Part shown: positions 1-5,935 of the stretch, in pieces
Layout of the letters: each line of letters begins with the position of its first letter
Numbering within the stretch: the stretch's first letter is position 1
Assembly: GCA_947458895.1 (NCBI GenBank)
Contig: CANHBY010000107.1
Location: 1 to 5,935 of the forward strand
Direction: 5' to 3'
Length of the DNA stretch: 5,935 bases
DNA from: Burkholderiales bacterium
Lineage (GTDB): Bacteria > Pseudomonadota > Gammaproteobacteria > Burkholderiales > Burkholderiaceae_C
Notes under the pieces: generated by a model
What the model saw: the letters and a program-made list of their open reading frames with translations, nothing else
Told to the model about the DNA's origin: nothing
Database searches by the model: none
Made by a program: the position numbers and the translations under genes

Positions 1-597
1 CTTGAGGCCCTCGAGGTTGATGGTGCGAGCTTGGGCTGGGTTGCCGGAGACCATGGCGTAAGGAGGAACGTCCTGGACCAGGATGGTGCCCATGCCGGTC
101 ATGGCGTGCGCGCCGATTTTCACGAACTGATGTACCGCCGTATACGCCCCCAAAATCACCCAATCGCCCACATGCACATGGCCGGCGATCTGGGCGTTGT
201 TGGCGAAGATGGTTTTGTTGCCCACCTGGCAATCGTGAGCCAAGTGGGTGTAGGCCATCATCCAGTTGTCGTCGCCGAGCCGGGTTATGCCACCATCTTG
301 CACCGTACCCAGGTTGAAGGTACAGAACTCACGAATGGTGTTGCGATCGCCAATGATCAGCTCGGTGGGCTCGCCAGCATATTTCTTGTCTTGGGGAATG
401 CCGCCCAGCGAGCTGAATTGCAAAATGCGATTGTCGCGGCCGATGGTGGTACGGCCCTCGATGACGCAATGGGGGCCAATGGTGGTGCCCTCACCGATTC
501 GAACGTGGGAGCCGATGACCGTGTAGGGGCCGACCGTGACGTTCTCGCCCAGCTCAGCGCCGGGTTCGATAACAGCCGTAGGATGGATGAGAGCCAT
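1..597 (-). CDS. lpxA: LpxA, UDP-GlcNAc 3-O-acyltransferase (C-terminus cut by window edge)
   Basis: This cytoplasmic enzyme does the first step of lipid A synthesis, moving a 3-hydroxyacyl chain from acyl-ACP to the 3-OH of UDP-GlcNAc. The reading frame opens at ATG 597-595 and stays open to base 1, giving 199 residues of about 262. The visible part is a left-handed beta-helix of hexapeptide repeats. Against E. coli LpxA recalled from memory, the catalytic His125 aligns with H121 in HLAHDCQVG. His122, His144 and His160 align with H118, H140 and H156, Lys76 with K72 (QDKKYAGEP), and Asn198 with N194. The chain-length ruler position, Gly173 in E. coli, is M169, as in the C10-selective Pseudomonas aeruginosa enzyme. 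The missing part is the end of the C-terminal helical domain. The ribosome-binding site is weak: only a GAG about 13 bases upstream. A 78-base spacer with a hairpin separates it from fabZ, the widest gap here. The identification is very secure. Confidence 0.97.
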   Translation of the reverse strand, partial: MALIHPTAVIEPGAELGENVTVGPYTVIGSHVRIGEGTTIGPHCVIEGRTTIGRDNRILQFSSLGGIPQDKKYAGEPTELIIGDRNTIREFCTFNLGTVQDGGITRLGDDNWMMAYTHLAHDCQVGNKTIFANNAQIAGHVHVGDWVILGAYTAVHQFVKIGAHAMTGMGTILVQDVPPYAMVSGNPAQARTINLEGLK

Positions 598-634
598 GAA
601 GTATTTTGCTCAGTGAATCGATCAAGTACAGGGT

Positions 635-660
635 AGGCTGGCGGGCTTGCACGCCAGCCT
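635..660 (-). other. Perfect intercistronic hairpin between fabZ and lpxA
   Basis: The arms AGGCTGGCG and CGCCAGCCT are perfect 9-bp complements around an 8-base loop (positions 644-651). The hairpin sits 15 bases after the fabZ stop and 37 bases before the lpxA start. No run of T follows it in the transcribed direction (the next bases are ACCCTG), so it is not a canonical intrinsic terminator. It could be an mRNA stability or processing element, a weak attenuator, or a copy of a small dispersed repeat. The structure is seen directly; any function is inference. Confidence 0.6.
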
Positions 661-675
661 CTGGAACAACCCGAC

Positions 676-1119
676 TCAGGCGATGGTGCGCATGGTGCAC
701 ATGAGCTCGGCTTGAACCGCCAGCTCCTCACCCACCAAGGCCTTGGCGCCAAACTTGAAGATACCGGCCTTCATGCGGTCAAGCGTCACTTCAAGGCGAA
801 GCTGATCGCCAGGCTCCACAGGGCGCTTGAAGCGAGCCCCATCAATGCCAGCAAAGTAATACACGGTTTTGTCGTCAGGCTCCACGCCCAGGGTTTCGAA
901 AGCCAACAACGCGGCGGCTTGGGCCAAGGCTTCGAGCATGAGAACACCAGGCATGACAGGGCGGTGTGGAAAATGGCCGTTGAAAAAAGGCTCATTGATC
1001 GTCACGTTTTTCAGAGCGGTGATGTGCTTCCCTTTTTCCAGGTTGAGCACACGATCGACCAGCAAAATCGGGTAACGATGTGGAAGTTTTTTTAGAATTT
1101 GATGGATATCCAGCGTCAT
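676..1119 (-). CDS. fabZ: FabZ, 3-hydroxyacyl-ACP dehydratase
   Basis: FabZ is a cytoplasmic hot-dog-fold enzyme that dehydrates (3R)-hydroxyacyl-ACP to trans-2-enoyl-ACP in type II fatty acid synthesis. It is 147 residues (E. coli 151). The N-terminal [12 protein letters not shown] block is typical. The active-site helix region [17 protein letters not shown] supplies catalytic His49 and Glu63, with the same 14-residue spacing as E. coli His54/Glu68. [19 protein letters not shown] (about 87-105) is the second family signature. The separate iron-free FabA isomerase family is excluded by length and motif. The ATG overlaps the lpxD stop as ATGA, and the Shine-Dalgarno is only a weak purine stretch (GAAAAG), so translation is probably coupled to lpxD. 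Its substrates are also the acyl donors of LpxA and LpxD, so co-expression would help balance phospholipid and lipid A synthesis. Stop is TGA at 678-676. Confidence 0.98.
   Translation of the reverse strand: MTLDIHQILKKLPHRYPILLVDRVLNLEKGKHITALKNVTINEPFFNGHFPHRPVMPGVLMLEALAQAAALLAFETLGVEPDDKTVYYFAGIDGARFKRPVEPGDQLRLEVTLDRMKAGIFKFGAKALVGEELAVQAELMCTMRTIA
1116..1119 (-). promoter_or_regulatory. ATGA stop-start overlap, lpxD/fabZ translational coupling
   Basis: On the minus strand bases 1119-1116 read ATGA. The ATG starts fabZ and the TGA ends lpxD. This four-base overlap, with only a weak Shine-Dalgarno for fabZ, is a common arrangement for termination-reinitiation coupling. The overlap is seen directly; coupling is inferred. 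Confidence 0.75.
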
Positions 1120-2165
1120 GGTGTTTTCTTTTCAAGGGCGCGCACGCGGTCGCGCAAGGCATGAAGCTGCTTCAAAGTGGCAGCATTTTTTTCCCAGCTC
1201 GCATTGTCGTCGATGGGGAACACGCCGCTGTACTGCCCAGGCTGAAGCAATGAGCGCATCACCACACTGGCCGCAGAAATGTGGACGTTGTCAGCCAGCT
1301 TCAAATGGCCCAACACCACGGCACCCCCACCTACCGTGCAATGAGCCCCAATGACCGCGCTGCCCGCCACCCCCACACACCCTGCCATGGCAGTGTGGGG
1401 CCCGATGTGAACGTTGTGGCCAATTTGAATGAGGTTGTCGAGTTTGACACCGGTTTCAATCACGGTGTCTTCCAGCGCGCCGCGGTCGATGCAGGTGTTG
1501 GCGCCGATCTCCACATGGTCACCGATTCGCACTGCACCGAGCTGCTCGATTTTTTCCCAGCCTGCATGCCCGGTTTCGGATTTTCGGGGGGCGAAGCCAA
1601 AGCCGTCTGCACCGATCACGACCCCGCTGTGCACGAGGCAATGGCTGCCGATTTGGCAATCAATCCCAACCACAACCTGGGGTGCCAGGCGTGTCATGCT
1701 GCCGATCACAGCGCGCTGCCCCACAAATGATTGAGCCCCCACCGAGGCGCCCTCATGGAGAACAGCACCGGCTTCGATCACCGCCAGCGCACCCACATGC
1801 ACGTTTTCAGCCAATTGGGCCGTGGGGTCAACCACCGCGCTCGGATGCACGCCAACGGGTTGCGCCGAGCGAGTATGCCGAGCCCACCACTGGGTGAGCC
1901 GGGCGAAGTAAAGGTAGGGGTCAGGGCAGATGATGGCCGCACCTCTGGCCATGGCCAAGTCGCGGTGGGCAGGCGACACAATGACGCAGCCCGCCTTGCA
2001 ACCCTCGAGCTGAGCGGCGTAGCGAGGGTTTGACAGGAACGACAAGCTCTGCTCATCGGCTCCTTCAAGCGGTGAAAGCCTCGATACGCGCAGGCCCTCT
2101 GAGGCCACCAGCTCACCGCCCAGATCGGCGACGATTTCAGCCAGGGTGAACGACGAGCCCTTCAT
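1116..2165 (-). CDS. lpxD: LpxD, UDP-3-O-acylglucosamine N-acyltransferase
   Basis: LpxD performs the third step of lipid A synthesis, adding a 3-hydroxyacyl chain from acyl-ACP to the 2-amino group of the deacetylated UDP-3-O-acylglucosamine. It is 349 residues (E. coli 341). Residues 1-100 form the uridine-binding domain, with SFLSNPRY at about 42-49 and the [10 protein letters not shown] block at 81-90. Residues from about 105 to 305 are hexapeptide repeats of the beta-helix, including GADGFGFAP (185-193) and the IDRGALEDT block (226-234). Catalytic His250 lies in [10 protein letters not shown] (E. coli His239), and H287 matches E. coli His276. Residues 320-349 form the C-terminal helix expected for the trimer. 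V301 replaces the E. coli Met290 acyl ruler. The start ATG lies 12 bases after the skp stop with a weak ribosome site, so coupling to skp is likely. The end overlaps fabZ by four bases. Confidence 0.98.
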   Translation of the reverse strand: MKGSSFTLAEIVADLGGELVASEGLRVSRLSPLEGADEQSLSFLSNPRYAAQLEGCKAGCVIVSPAHRDLAMARGAAIICPDPYLYFARLTQWWARHTRSAQPVGVHPSAVVDPTAQLAENVHVGALAVIEAGAVLHEGASVGAQSFVGQRAVIGSMTRLAPQVVVGIDCQIGSHCLVHSGVVIGADGFGFAPRKSETGHAGWEKIEQLGAVRIGDHVEIGANTCIDRGALEDTVIETGVKLDNLIQIGHNVHIGPHTAMAGCVGVAGSAVIGAHCTVGGGAVVLGHLKLADNVHISAASVVMRSLLQPGQYSGVFPIDDNASWEKNAATLKQLHALRDRVRALEKKTP

Positions 2166-2177
2166 CTGCCGGCCAGA

Positions 2178-2690
2178 TTACTTGGCCGCACCGTTGAGGG
2201 CTTTGATGACCTTGTCGGTGATGTCAACCCGGGGGCCGGCAAACACGGCTTCTTGAAGAATCAGGTCGTACTTTTCAGATTCGAAAATCTGCTTGATGAC
2301 CTTATTGGCCCGATCGACCAATTGAGCCAATTCTTCATTTTTTCGCTGGTTGAGGTCTTCTTGAAATTCACGACGTTTGCGCTGGAAATCGCGGTCTTGA
2401 TCGACCAACTCCCGCTGGCGGCGACTGCGCTCGGCCTCGGACAAAGTGGGCGCTTCTTTTTCCAGCTTATCGCTAATAGTTTTGAGCCTGGCAGCCAAAT
2501 CATCGAGGTCTTTTTCGCGTTTGACACGCTCCGTGTCGAGCTTGGCCTGGGCGGCTTTGGCGGGGGTGGCCTCGCGCAGCACACGCTCACTGTTGACGTA
2601 GCCAATTTTGAGCTCGTCGGCATAGGCCGCAGCCATCGAAGTCAACACCAGTGCTGAAGCAAAAAATGTCTTCTGAAAATATGTATTCAT
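2178..2690 (-). CDS. skp: Skp (OmpH), periplasmic outer-membrane-protein chaperone
   Basis: Skp is a trimeric, jellyfish-shaped periplasmic holdase that carries unfolded outer-membrane proteins to the BAM complex. The 170-residue product starts MNTYFQKTFF, has a hydrophobic signal-peptide core (about 9-22) and an AYA signal peptidase I site, so the mature protein should begin at D25 (DELKIGYVNSERVL). This KIGYVNxxRVL strand opens the trimer body. Residues 40-135 are highly charged and helical, the tentacle region, and YDLILQEAVFAG (141-152) plus DITDKVIKALN (156-166) close the body. The ATG at 2690-2688 is preferred over the in-frame TTG at 2693-2691 because it has GGGA five bases upstream and starts exactly at the bamA stop (TGATG). 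Placement directly after bamA, its functional partner, supports the call. In E. coli it is 161 residues. Confidence 0.95.
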   Translation of the reverse strand: MNTYFQKTFFASALVLTSMAAAYADELKIGYVNSERVLREATPAKAAQAKLDTERVKREKDLDDLAARLKTISDKLEKEAPTLSEAERSRRQRELVDQDRDFQRKRREFQEDLNQRKNEELAQLVDRANKVIKQIFESEKYDLILQEAVFAGPRVDITDKVIKALNGAAK

Positions 2691-2699
2691 CAAAATCCC
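2688..2699 (-). promoter_or_regulatory. Skp start region: TGATG junction with GGGA ribosome site
   Basis: Minus-strand bases 2692-2688 read TGATG, where the A of the bamA stop is also the A of the skp ATG. GGGA at 2699-2696, within the last sense codons of bamA, lies five bases before that ATG. This decides the skp start and suggests that ribosomes finishing bamA reinitiate on skp. The motif is seen directly; coupling is inferred. Confidence 0.6.
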
Positions 2700-4987
2700 G
2701 TCCCGATCTGGAATTGAACCCGTTGAATTCTATCCCTTGTCTCTTTGCGAATCGGAGTACCAATGCTGAGTTTCAATGGCCCCACGGGCGAAATCCAACT
2801 CAAACCCAAACCCGCCGATGCTCGCAAACTCTTGAGCGTGAGGGCTTCCTGCTCACCCCATACATTGCCCATATCAAGGTAGGTAAACCAGCGCAAGGTG
2901 CGGTCGTTACCGGTTCCGGCCAAAGGCAGGTACAACTCACCGTTCAGGTTCAGACGACGATTACCACCCAGGTAGGCTCCCGTGGTTGAATCCCAAACAC
3001 CCAAGGAACCCTGATCAAACGCGCGAACGGTGCCCAGGCCACCACCGAAGAAGTTCTTGAAGAGGGGGTAAGGCCGCCCACTCAGGCCCCTGCCCACACC
3101 GACTTCTGCATTGATCGCAAAAGTTGTTTGTCGGGTTACGGCAAAATATTGTTGAAACTGATAGTTGGTTCGCAGGAAACGGGAGTCACCCGCAACACTC
3201 CAGTCCACGTTGACACGCTGATATCGGCCAGTGGTCGGCACGATAGCGCTGTCACGGCCATCGCGGGTCCAGCCGAGGCTCAAAGGGACTGAATCACTCT
3301 GCGCGCCGAACTGGTCTCGGTAAAGCCGATAAGCGGCTGGCAACCCTAATTCGCCGCGGATGTCGGTTTGTTCGTAACCCACGCCAAAAAATACCGTGTC
3401 GAGCTCGCTGAATGGCACACCAAAGCGCACAGATGCGCCAGGTGTAATGAGCTTGTAATCTTCGCCCTGGCTGTTAACGGGTTGGTTGGTGCGGTAGTAA
3501 ACATCGAGCGCACGAGACACCCCGTCCGTCGTGAAGTAGGGGTCTACGGTGCTGAGCACCACGGTACGTTGAGACTTGCTGGTGTTGAGATCGATACCCA
3601 AATAATTGCCAGAGCCAAAAACGTTTTCTTTCTTGATACCGGCGGTGATGGAAATTTTGTCGGCGGTTGAATACCCCGCACCCAAGAGGAGGTTGCCGGT
3701 GGGCTTTTCCTGAACACGAATGGTGAGGTCGACCTGGTCTGCTGAACCGGGCACCTCGGTTGTTTCAACACCGACATCACTGAAGAAGCCCAGCCGGTCC
3801 ACACGATCACGAGAAAGCCGGATTTTGTTGCCGTCATACCAAGACGATTCAAACTGCCGAAACTCGCGGCGCACCACTTCATCGCGCGTCACAGAGTTCC
3901 CTGCCACATTGATTCGTCGTACATAAACACGACGCTGCAGATCAGAGCTCAAGGTCAGAACGACCTGCCCTGCAGCACGATCAATTTCAGGTCGGGCATC
4001 AACCCTCGCAAAGGCATACCCAAACGAGCCAAAGCGGTCACTGAACGCTTTGGTGGTTTCAGCCACCGTTTCAGCCTTGTAGGGCTGCCCTGGCTTGATC
4101 TTCACAAGCGCCTTGAATTCCTCTTCCTTGCCGAGGTAATCGCCCTCGAGCTTGACCTGCGTGACCGTGTAGGGCGGCCCCTCCTTGATGTTCAAGGTGA
4201 TCACGATGTCCTGCTTGTCGGGCGAAATGGCGACCTGGGTAGATTCGATGGCGAACTCGAGGTAACCCCGGTCCAGGTAATACGCGCGCAGTGTTTCCAA
4301 GTCGGCATTCAGCTTGGCACGCGAATAGCGGTCTGCCTTGGTGTACCAATTCATCAGCCCACCATCGTTGAGGTCCATCAGGCCCTTGAGGCTGCGCTCA
4401 GAGAAAACCTTGTTGCCGACAAAACGAATGTCCTTGATGCGCGAGACGCCTCCTTCACTGATGGTGAACACCAGATTGACGCGGTTGCGCTCTTGGGGGG
4501 TCACTGTGGTGACGACCTCGACGGCGTACATGCTGCGGCTCAGGTATTGCCGCTTGAGCTCTTGCTCTGCGCGATCAGCCAGGGCTTTGTCGAAGGGCTG
4601 CCCCTCACCGATGCCGAAGTCTTTCAGGGACTTCAGGAGTGGGTCTCTCTCGAATTCCTTGAGGCCTGAAAAATCGATGTTCGCAATCACGGAGCGTTCA
4701 TCCACGATCACCACGACCACACCCTTTTCAACCTCGATGCGCACATCACGGAAGAGGCCAGTGGCAAACAACGCTCGCAACGCCGAGGCGGCCTTTTCAT
4801 CGTTGTAAGTGTCGCCAATGCGAAACGGTAGCGACGCGAAGACGGTACCGGCGTCAGTGCGCTGGAGGCCCTCAATTCGAATGTCTTTGAGTTTGAAGGG
4901 CTCCACGGCCCACGCTGAAGCTTGCAAAGCGCCCACTAAAACCATCGAAGACAGCATGCAGCGGAACACAGTTGATTGAGAAGGCAT
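2690..4987 (-). CDS. bamA: BamA (YaeT/Omp85), outer-membrane protein assembly factor
   Basis: BamA is the core of the BAM complex, which folds and inserts beta-barrel proteins into the outer membrane. From the chosen ATG it is 765 residues (E. coli 810). Residues 1-27 are a signal peptide ending ASAWA, with mature VEPFKLKDIRIEGLQR. Five POTRA domains follow at about 30-98, 99-178, 182-270, 272-350 and 353-426; POTRA5 carries FRQFE (376-380), the equivalent of E. coli MRQME. The 16-strand barrel spans about 430-765 and ends in the C-terminal beta-signal VQFQIGTGF with terminal Phe. The loop-6 motif is V654-R-A-F657, with Ala where VRGF/Y is usual, and the loop is short compared with E. coli. 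The ORF runs open to 5125, but an upstream start would overlap rseP by about 100 bases and bury the signal peptide. The chosen ATG lacks a strong Shine-Dalgarno; the ATG at 4957 is an alternative. It lies 38 bases after rseP. Confidence 0.96.
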   Translation of the reverse strand: MPSQSTVFRCMLSSMVLVGALQASAWAVEPFKLKDIRIEGLQRTDAGTVFASLPFRIGDTYNDEKAASALRALFATGLFRDVRIEVEKGVVVVIVDERSVIANIDFSGLKEFERDPLLKSLKDFGIGEGQPFDKALADRAEQELKRQYLSRSMYAVEVVTTVTPQERNRVNLVFTISEGGVSRIKDIRFVGNKVFSERSLKGLMDLNDGGLMNWYTKADRYSRAKLNADLETLRAYYLDRGYLEFAIESTQVAISPDKQDIVITLNIKEGPPYTVTQVKLEGDYLGKEEEFKALVKIKPGQPYKAETVAETTKAFSDRFGSFGYAFARVDARPEIDRAAGQVVLTLSSDLQRRVYVRRINVAGNSVTRDEVVRREFRQFESSWYDGNKIRLSRDRVDRLGFFSDVGVETTEVPGSADQVDLTIRVQEKPTGNLLLGAGYSTADKISITAGIKKENVFGSGNYLGIDLNTSKSQRTVVLSTVDPYFTTDGVSRALDVYYRTNQPVNSQGEDYKLITPGASVRFGVPFSELDTVFFGVGYEQTDIRGELGLPAAYRLYRDQFGAQSDSVPLSLGWTRDGRDSAIVPTTGRYQRVNVDWSVAGDSRFLRTNYQFQQYFAVTRQTTFAINAEVGVGRGLSGRPYPLFKNFFGGGLGTVRAFDQGSLGVWDSTTGAYLGGNRRLNLNGELYLPLAGTGNDRTLRWFTYLDMGNVWGEQEALTLKSLRASAGLGLSWISPVGPLKLSIGTPIRKETRDRIQRVQFQIGTGF

Positions 4988-5025
4988 GCGCAAAACGGGC
5001 CTGGTGCCGAAAAAGGAAGGGGAAA

Positions 5026-5935
5026 TCAGTGAAGGCCCAGAAGGCGAGTCACATCGTTGAACAGGGCGAGCGACATGAGCAGAAACAAAATGATCAGGCC
5101 AACTCTTTGCAGCCGCCCCAACCACAACTCAGGGACAGGCCGCCCTGTGAGGGCTTCAAAAAGATAATACATCAGGTGCCCGCCATCGAGGATCGGCAGC
5201 GGGAGCAGGTTGAACACACCCAAGCCCACACTGAGCACAGCCAAAAACCCCAGGTAGGCTGTCAGGCCCATTCGCGCCGATTGGCCGGCGTAGTCGGCGA
5301 TGGAGAGCGTGCCGGAGAGATTCTTGATGGATGCCTCACCCACCACCATCCGGCCCAACATCGTGAGCGTCAGTGCCGACTGGTCCCAGGTGTTTTGCAC
5401 CGCTTGCTGCAGCGATTCGAGCGGGCCGTAACGCACCCAAACCATCTCTGGCGCAGTTCCCAAATACACCGAGACTCTGGCCACCTTGGAGCGTGGGTCA
5501 AGTACGGGAGTGATGCTCAGGGTGAGGGTTTGCAAGCCCCGTTGAACGTGCCACACCATCGGCCCTGCATCAACCCCATGCGCTCGAATCAACGACTCCA
5601 GCTGGGCTGCATCGACCACAGGCACCTCGCCGACCCTCAAGATGCGATCACCTACCTGCAGCCCTGCTCGAGCCGCAGGCCCATCGGGTACGGCAGCCGC
5701 CACGGCATCTCGCCAGACGCTGACCCCCAACTTGCGCATCGCTGCCGAATCAAGCTCCTGATCCTCGAACTCGTGCGCATCGATCAACACGGTTCGCTCT
5801 GCCCTGCCGGAGGCATCAGTCACGCGAAGCTGAAAAACGTTGGGGCGCAATATGGCCTGGGTCACGCGCCAATTGAGATCGATCATCGACATGACGGGCT
5901 CCCATTGGAAGCCATCTACCGAGACCTCTCGCACC
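5026..5935 (-). CDS. rseP: RseP, site-2 intramembrane zinc metalloprotease (N-terminus cut by window edge)
   Basis: RseP is an inner-membrane zinc protease that cleaves the anti-sigma factor RseA inside the membrane after its first cut by DegS, freeing sigma E; it also clears leftover signal peptides. About 302 residues of roughly 450 are visible, so the first transmembrane segment with HExxH and the start of PDZ1 are missing. Counting from the first complete codon (5934), residues 1-55 are the end of PDZ1. PDZ2 lies at about 68-142 (DGPAARAGLQVGDRILRVG). NLLPLPILDGGH (242-253) holds the third zinc ligand D250 (E. coli Asp402). Hydrophobic segments lie at about 222-249 and 275-292. G237 occupies the place of E. 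coli Asn389. The codon at 5934 is GTG but is surely an internal valine, not a start. The position upstream of bamA is the usual one in this cluster. Confidence 0.96.
   Translation of the reverse strand, partial: VREVSVDGFQWEPVMSMIDLNWRVTQAILRPNVFQLRVTDASGRAERTVLIDAHEFEDQELDSAAMRKLGVSVWRDAVAAAVPDGPAARAGLQVGDRILRVGEVPVVDAAQLESLIRAHGVDAGPMVWHVQRGLQTLTLSITPVLDPRSKVARVSVYLGTAPEMVWVRYGPLESLQQAVQNTWDQSALTLTMLGRMVVGEASIKNLSGTLSIADYAGQSARMGLTAYLGFLAVLSVGLGVFNLLPLPILDGGHLMYYLFEALTGRPVPELWLGRLQRVGLIILFLLMSLALFNDVTRLLGLH

Noticed and set aside
31..636. 201-codon open frame on the plus strand
   Set aside because: It lies opposite lpxA, whose hexapeptide repeats and catalytic residues are unmistakable. 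The plus-strand translation shows no recognisable domain.
635..660. Intrinsic terminator ending the operon after fabZ
   Set aside because: The hairpin is perfect, but no T-run follows it in the transcribed direction, and lpxA continues in the same direction as part of the usual cluster.
357..752. 131-codon minus-strand frame spanning the fabZ-lpxA spacer
   Set aside because: It overlaps the end of fabZ and the start of lpxA in another frame, and its translation is rich in Arg, Ser and Pro, as expected for a shifted frame of coding DNA.
1371..1400. Inverted repeat inside lpxD: CCCCACA and TGTGGGG arms flanking the palindrome CTGCCATGGCAG
   Set aside because: It lies within the conserved hexapeptide-repeat codons ([10 protein letters not shown]), where Gly, Ala, His and Val codons readily give such symmetry. 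The arms are offset by a four-base bulge, and nothing suggests a function.
1281..1730. 149-codon plus-strand frame opposite lpxD
   Set aside because: It is a mirror of the lpxD beta-helix codons; there is no family resemblance and no supporting ribosome site.
2253..2657. 134-codon plus-strand frame opposite skp with hydrophobic stretches
   Set aside because: The hydrophobic residues are the antisense of the charged Skp coiled coil (Glu/Lys codons read backwards give Phe/Leu), so it only imitates a membrane protein.
2691..2693. TTG start giving Skp one extra N-terminal residue
   Set aside because: The next codon is ATG, better spaced from GGGA and fused to the bamA stop as TGATG, so the TTG is unlikely to be used.
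4338..4808. 156-codon plus-strand frame opposite the BamA POTRA region
   Set aside because: It lies fully inside bamA in antisense, with Ser/Arg-rich composition and no recognisable domain.
4988..5125. 46-residue N-terminal extension of BamA
   Set aside because: It would overlap the end of rseP by about 100 bases, place the signal peptide internally, and has no resemblance to BamA N-termini.
1..5935. A novel defence, mobile or biosynthetic system
   Set aside because: Every coding stretch is accounted for by known envelope-biogenesis genes in their usual order, gaps are under 80 bases, and no foreign-looking segment, repeat array or orphan gene is visible.

Overview
This window looks like a Gram-negative betaproteobacterium, most likely Burkholderiales and probably Comamonadaceae-like. 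That placement rests on protein-sequence resemblance from memory and on gene order, not on a database search. All genes read on the minus strand, so transcription runs from position 5935 towards 1. They form the conserved envelope-biogenesis cluster rseP-bamA-skp-lpxD-fabZ-lpxA. In related genomes this cluster is usually preceded by frr-uppS-cdsA-dxr and followed by lpxB-rnhB, which lie outside the window here.

Layout in transcription order: the C-terminal two thirds of rseP (5935-5026, cut by the window edge); bamA (4987-2690) after a 38-base gap; skp (2690-2178), whose ATG shares one base with the bamA stop (TGATG); lpxD (2165-1116) after 12 bases; fabZ (1119-676), overlapping the lpxD stop by four bases (ATGA); a 78-base spacer holding a perfect 9-bp hairpin (635-660); and lpxA (597-1, cut at its C-terminal end). 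No stretch over 80 bases lacks a gene. I see no RNA gene, mobile element, CRISPR array, recombination site or convincing promoter. The tight spacing suggests one polycistronic message started upstream of the window.

The genes work together on outer-membrane construction. RseP is the intramembrane protease that helps release the envelope-stress sigma factor. BamA inserts outer-membrane proteins and Skp chaperones them across the periplasm. LpxA and LpxD add the 3-hydroxyacyl chains of lipid A. FabZ dehydrates the same class of 3-hydroxyacyl-ACP and so competes with LpxA and LpxD for substrate.

I do not find an undescribed system. The observations most worth checking are residue-level. LpxA has methionine at the acyl-chain 'ruler' position (M169), which predicts short C10 chains. 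LpxD has valine (V301) where E. coli has its Met290 ruler. The BamA loop-6 motif reads VRAF instead of VRGF/Y. The fabZ-lpxA spacer carries a clean hairpin without a U-tract.
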